Of a stretch of 15,618 bases of DNA, positions 14,531 to 15,618 are shown piece after piece. Location: positions 1-15,618 of the forward strand of contig DATDOY010000265.1 in the NCBI GenBank assembly GCA_035293045.1. Reading direction: 5' to 3'. The translations under genes were made by a program, and so were the position numbers. The notes below the pieces were generated by a model that was not told the DNA's origin, did not search any database, and saw only the letters and a list, made by a program, of their open reading frames with translations. This stretch comes from DATDOY01 sp035293045 (lineage in GTDB: Bacteria > Actinomycetota > Acidimicrobiia > IMCC26256 > JACPCJ01). How positions within the stretch are numbered: the first letter of the stretch is position 1; every line of letters begins with the position of its first letter.

Positions 14531-15187
14531 ATGCGCAGGCTGTTCGCGGCTACCGCCATGGTGTTGATGGCGGCCTTGGGGGTCCCGCAAGGGGCGACCG
14601 CACAACAGAGCGGCCCGGTCAACGACCCCGGGAAAGAATCCGAGTTCGTGAACTGCATCAACTCCCTCCGAGCGAGCGAGGGCCTCGGTCTGCTCGAGAC
14701 ACACGGGCAGCTCGTGACCAAGGCTCGCAACTGGGCAGCAACGATGGCGGACGCGGGGGAGATCTGGCACTCCGACCTCGCGGACGGCATCACCGTCCAG
14801 TGGCGCCGGCTCGGCGAAAACGTGGGGATGGGCGGGACCGTGGGCGCACTCTGTGACGCCTTCGAGGCCTCTCCCAGCCACCTTGAAAATCTCATAGATC
14901 CGGGGTTCCGGAACGTTGGAATCGGTGTATTCCTTGACGCTGAAGGGACGATCTTCGTCTCCGAGGTGTTCATGGAACTCGCCTCCCAGCCCGCCCCAGC
15001 CACACCGGCTCCATCTTCCGGAACCCCGAATTCTTCCGGCGGCCGCACTCAGCCCATCTCGAGCACGAGCCCGGACCCGTCGGGGGGCGAACGGCCCCGC
15101 ACCGACCCATCGGCGGCGGTTCCGACCGAGGCTCCCTCGCCGCAGCTGACCTATCAGCTCGACCGCCTCCGGGCCCTCGATGGGTAA
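14531..15187 (+). CDS. Secreted CAP/SCP-domain protein under riboswitch control
   Basis: The 218-aa product has a signal peptide (about 1-24, ending GATA) and should be exported. Residues 34-150 form a CAP domain, with FVNCINSLRASEGLGLL, His80, LGENVGMGGTVGAL (94-107), SPSHLENLIDPGFRNVGIGV (114-133) and FVSEVFMEL. Cys42 and Cys108 could form a disulfide. The tail (151-205) is rich in Pro, Ser and Thr, like a wall-spanning or glycosylated linker, and no sortase signal follows. The ATG at 14531 has GGAG six bases upstream. The preceding c-di-GMP aptamer suggests a role in the motile/sessile switch or surface remodelling. The CAP core resembles the one in the repeat protein at 2469-3737, but the repeats are absent. 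Biochemical activity is unknown. Confidence 0.88.
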   Translation: MRRLFAATAMVLMAALGVPQGATAQQSGPVNDPGKESEFVNCINSLRASEGLGLLETHGQLVTKARNWAATMADAGEIWHSDLADGITVQWRRLGENVGMGGTVGALCDAFEASPSHLENLIDPGFRNVGIGVFLDAEGTIFVSEVFMELASQPAPATPAPSSGTPNSSGGRTQPISSTSPDPSGGERPRTDPSAAVPTEAPSPQLTYQLDRLRALDG

Positions 15188-15224
15188 GCCCTCCTAAACC
15201 CCGCTGCGCCAACCCCAGCCAGCA

Positions 15225-15258
15225 CGAACGGACCGCCGCCGCCCCGGCGGTCCGTTCG
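15225..15258 (+). terminator. Strong hairpin terminator after the second CAP gene
   Basis: A perfect 14-bp inverted repeat (CGAACGGACCGCCG / 6-nt loop / CGGCGGTCCGTTCG) lies 37 bases after the stop codon. Its 3' side is followed by CGTTCCC, not a U-run. The stem is strong enough to end transcription or protect the mRNA end. Confidence 0.75.
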
Positions 15259-15357
15259 CGTTCCCGGCCCTTTCCAGCGCCGGCGGTCCCGCGCCCTTCT
15301 CCCTTTCGTCCCGCGCCCTTCCCCGTTGCAGTCTCTGGCGAGCGAGGCTCGGCCGTG

Positions 15358-15363
15358 TAGGTT
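15358..15363 (+). promoter_or_regulatory. Putative -10 element (TAGGTT) of the response-regulator gene
   Basis: TAGGTT is followed by seven bases (TCCGGCT) and then GTG 15371. There is no Shine-Dalgarno sequence, so the message may be leaderless. Confidence 0.5.
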
Positions 15364-15370
15364 TCCGGCT

Positions 15371-15618
15371 GTGACCGTGAAGGTGTTCGTCGTCGACGAC
15401 GCGGACCAAGTGCGCGAGATGCTCGTCCAGATGCTCGAACTCTCCGAGTTCGAAGTGGTGGGCTCGGCATCCGGTGGCGCTGAGGCCGTCGCCAAGGTCG
15501 CCGAGTGCGACCCCGACGTCGTCGTGACCGACTACAAGATGCCCGACATGGACGGCATCGCCACCGCCCGGGCCATCCGCGAGCAGCGCCCCGACCAGGC
15601 GATCATCCTCTACACCGC
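15371..15618 (+). CDS. Response regulator, receiver domain (partial, runs off the window)
   Basis: The first 82 codons are open to the window edge. They encode a CheY-like receiver domain: acidic pair Asp9-Asp10 in VFVVDDADQVREML, phospho-acceptor Asp54 in VVVTDYKMPDMDG, and IILYT ending at the switch Thr82. It accepts a phosphate from a partner histidine kinase that is not in the window. GTG 15371 is chosen because it lies seven bases after a TAGGTT motif; GTG 15377 is an alternative. The output domain lies beyond the edge, so it could be a NarL/LuxR-type regulator, a c-di-GMP enzyme, or a stand-alone receiver. Confidence 0.88.
   Translation, partial: MTVKVFVVDDADQVREMLVQMLELSEFEVVGSASGGAEAVAKVAECDPDVVVTDYKMPDMDGIATARAIREQRPDQAIILYT

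Overview
The window is about 70% GC with dense, often overlapping genes. It most likely comes from an actinobacterium, probably of the class Acidimicrobiia. The reasons are a Streptomyces-like rex-hem gene order, a CobA-HemD fusion, a Rv1900c-like hydrolase-cyclase, and a secreted protein carrying the 'YWxLDxxGGVFTFGDA' repeat that I associate with Acidimicrobiia. The taxon is inferred from these features and was not measured.

Region 1 (121-9030, all minus strand) is a tetrapyrrole block. Read in transcription order it is rex (redox repressor), a precorrin-2 dehydrogenase (sirC-like), hemA, hemC and a cobA-hemD fusion. These five genes overlap or nearly touch and end at a strong hairpin at 3998-4021. 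A secreted CAP-domain protein with six 48-residue repeats follows, and then hemB and hemL. Together hemA, hemL, hemB, hemC and hemD cover glutamyl-tRNA to uroporphyrinogen III. The CobA half and the dehydrogenase lead off to precorrin-2 and sirohydrochlorin (siroheme or B12). Late heme genes are not in the window. Rex heads its own operon, and TTGTGA/TTCACAA half-sites surround its putative promoter, which suggests control by the NADH/NAD+ ratio.

Region 2 (9178-14246): a seven-helix membrane protein of unknown function diverges from rex and converges on a minus-strand alpha/beta-hydrolase/class III nucleotidyl cyclase fusion. The hydrolase half has lost its Ser nucleophile. Upstream of the cyclase, also on the minus strand, is a translationally coupled pair: an FAD-dependent oxidoreductase and an acyl-CoA synthetase-like AMP-forming ligase.

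Region 3 (14247-15618, plus strand) contains a cyclic-di-GMP class I (GEMM-I) riboswitch aptamer. It is followed by an apparent Shine-Dalgarno sequestering expression platform and a second secreted CAP-domain protein. A 14-bp hairpin terminator follows, then the first 82 codons of a response regulator that runs off the window.

A recurring feature is a TANNNT -10 element 7-9 nt before the start codon of genes that head transcription units. This suggests that several mRNAs here are leaderless. No tRNA, rRNA, insertion sequence, CRISPR array or phage gene was seen.
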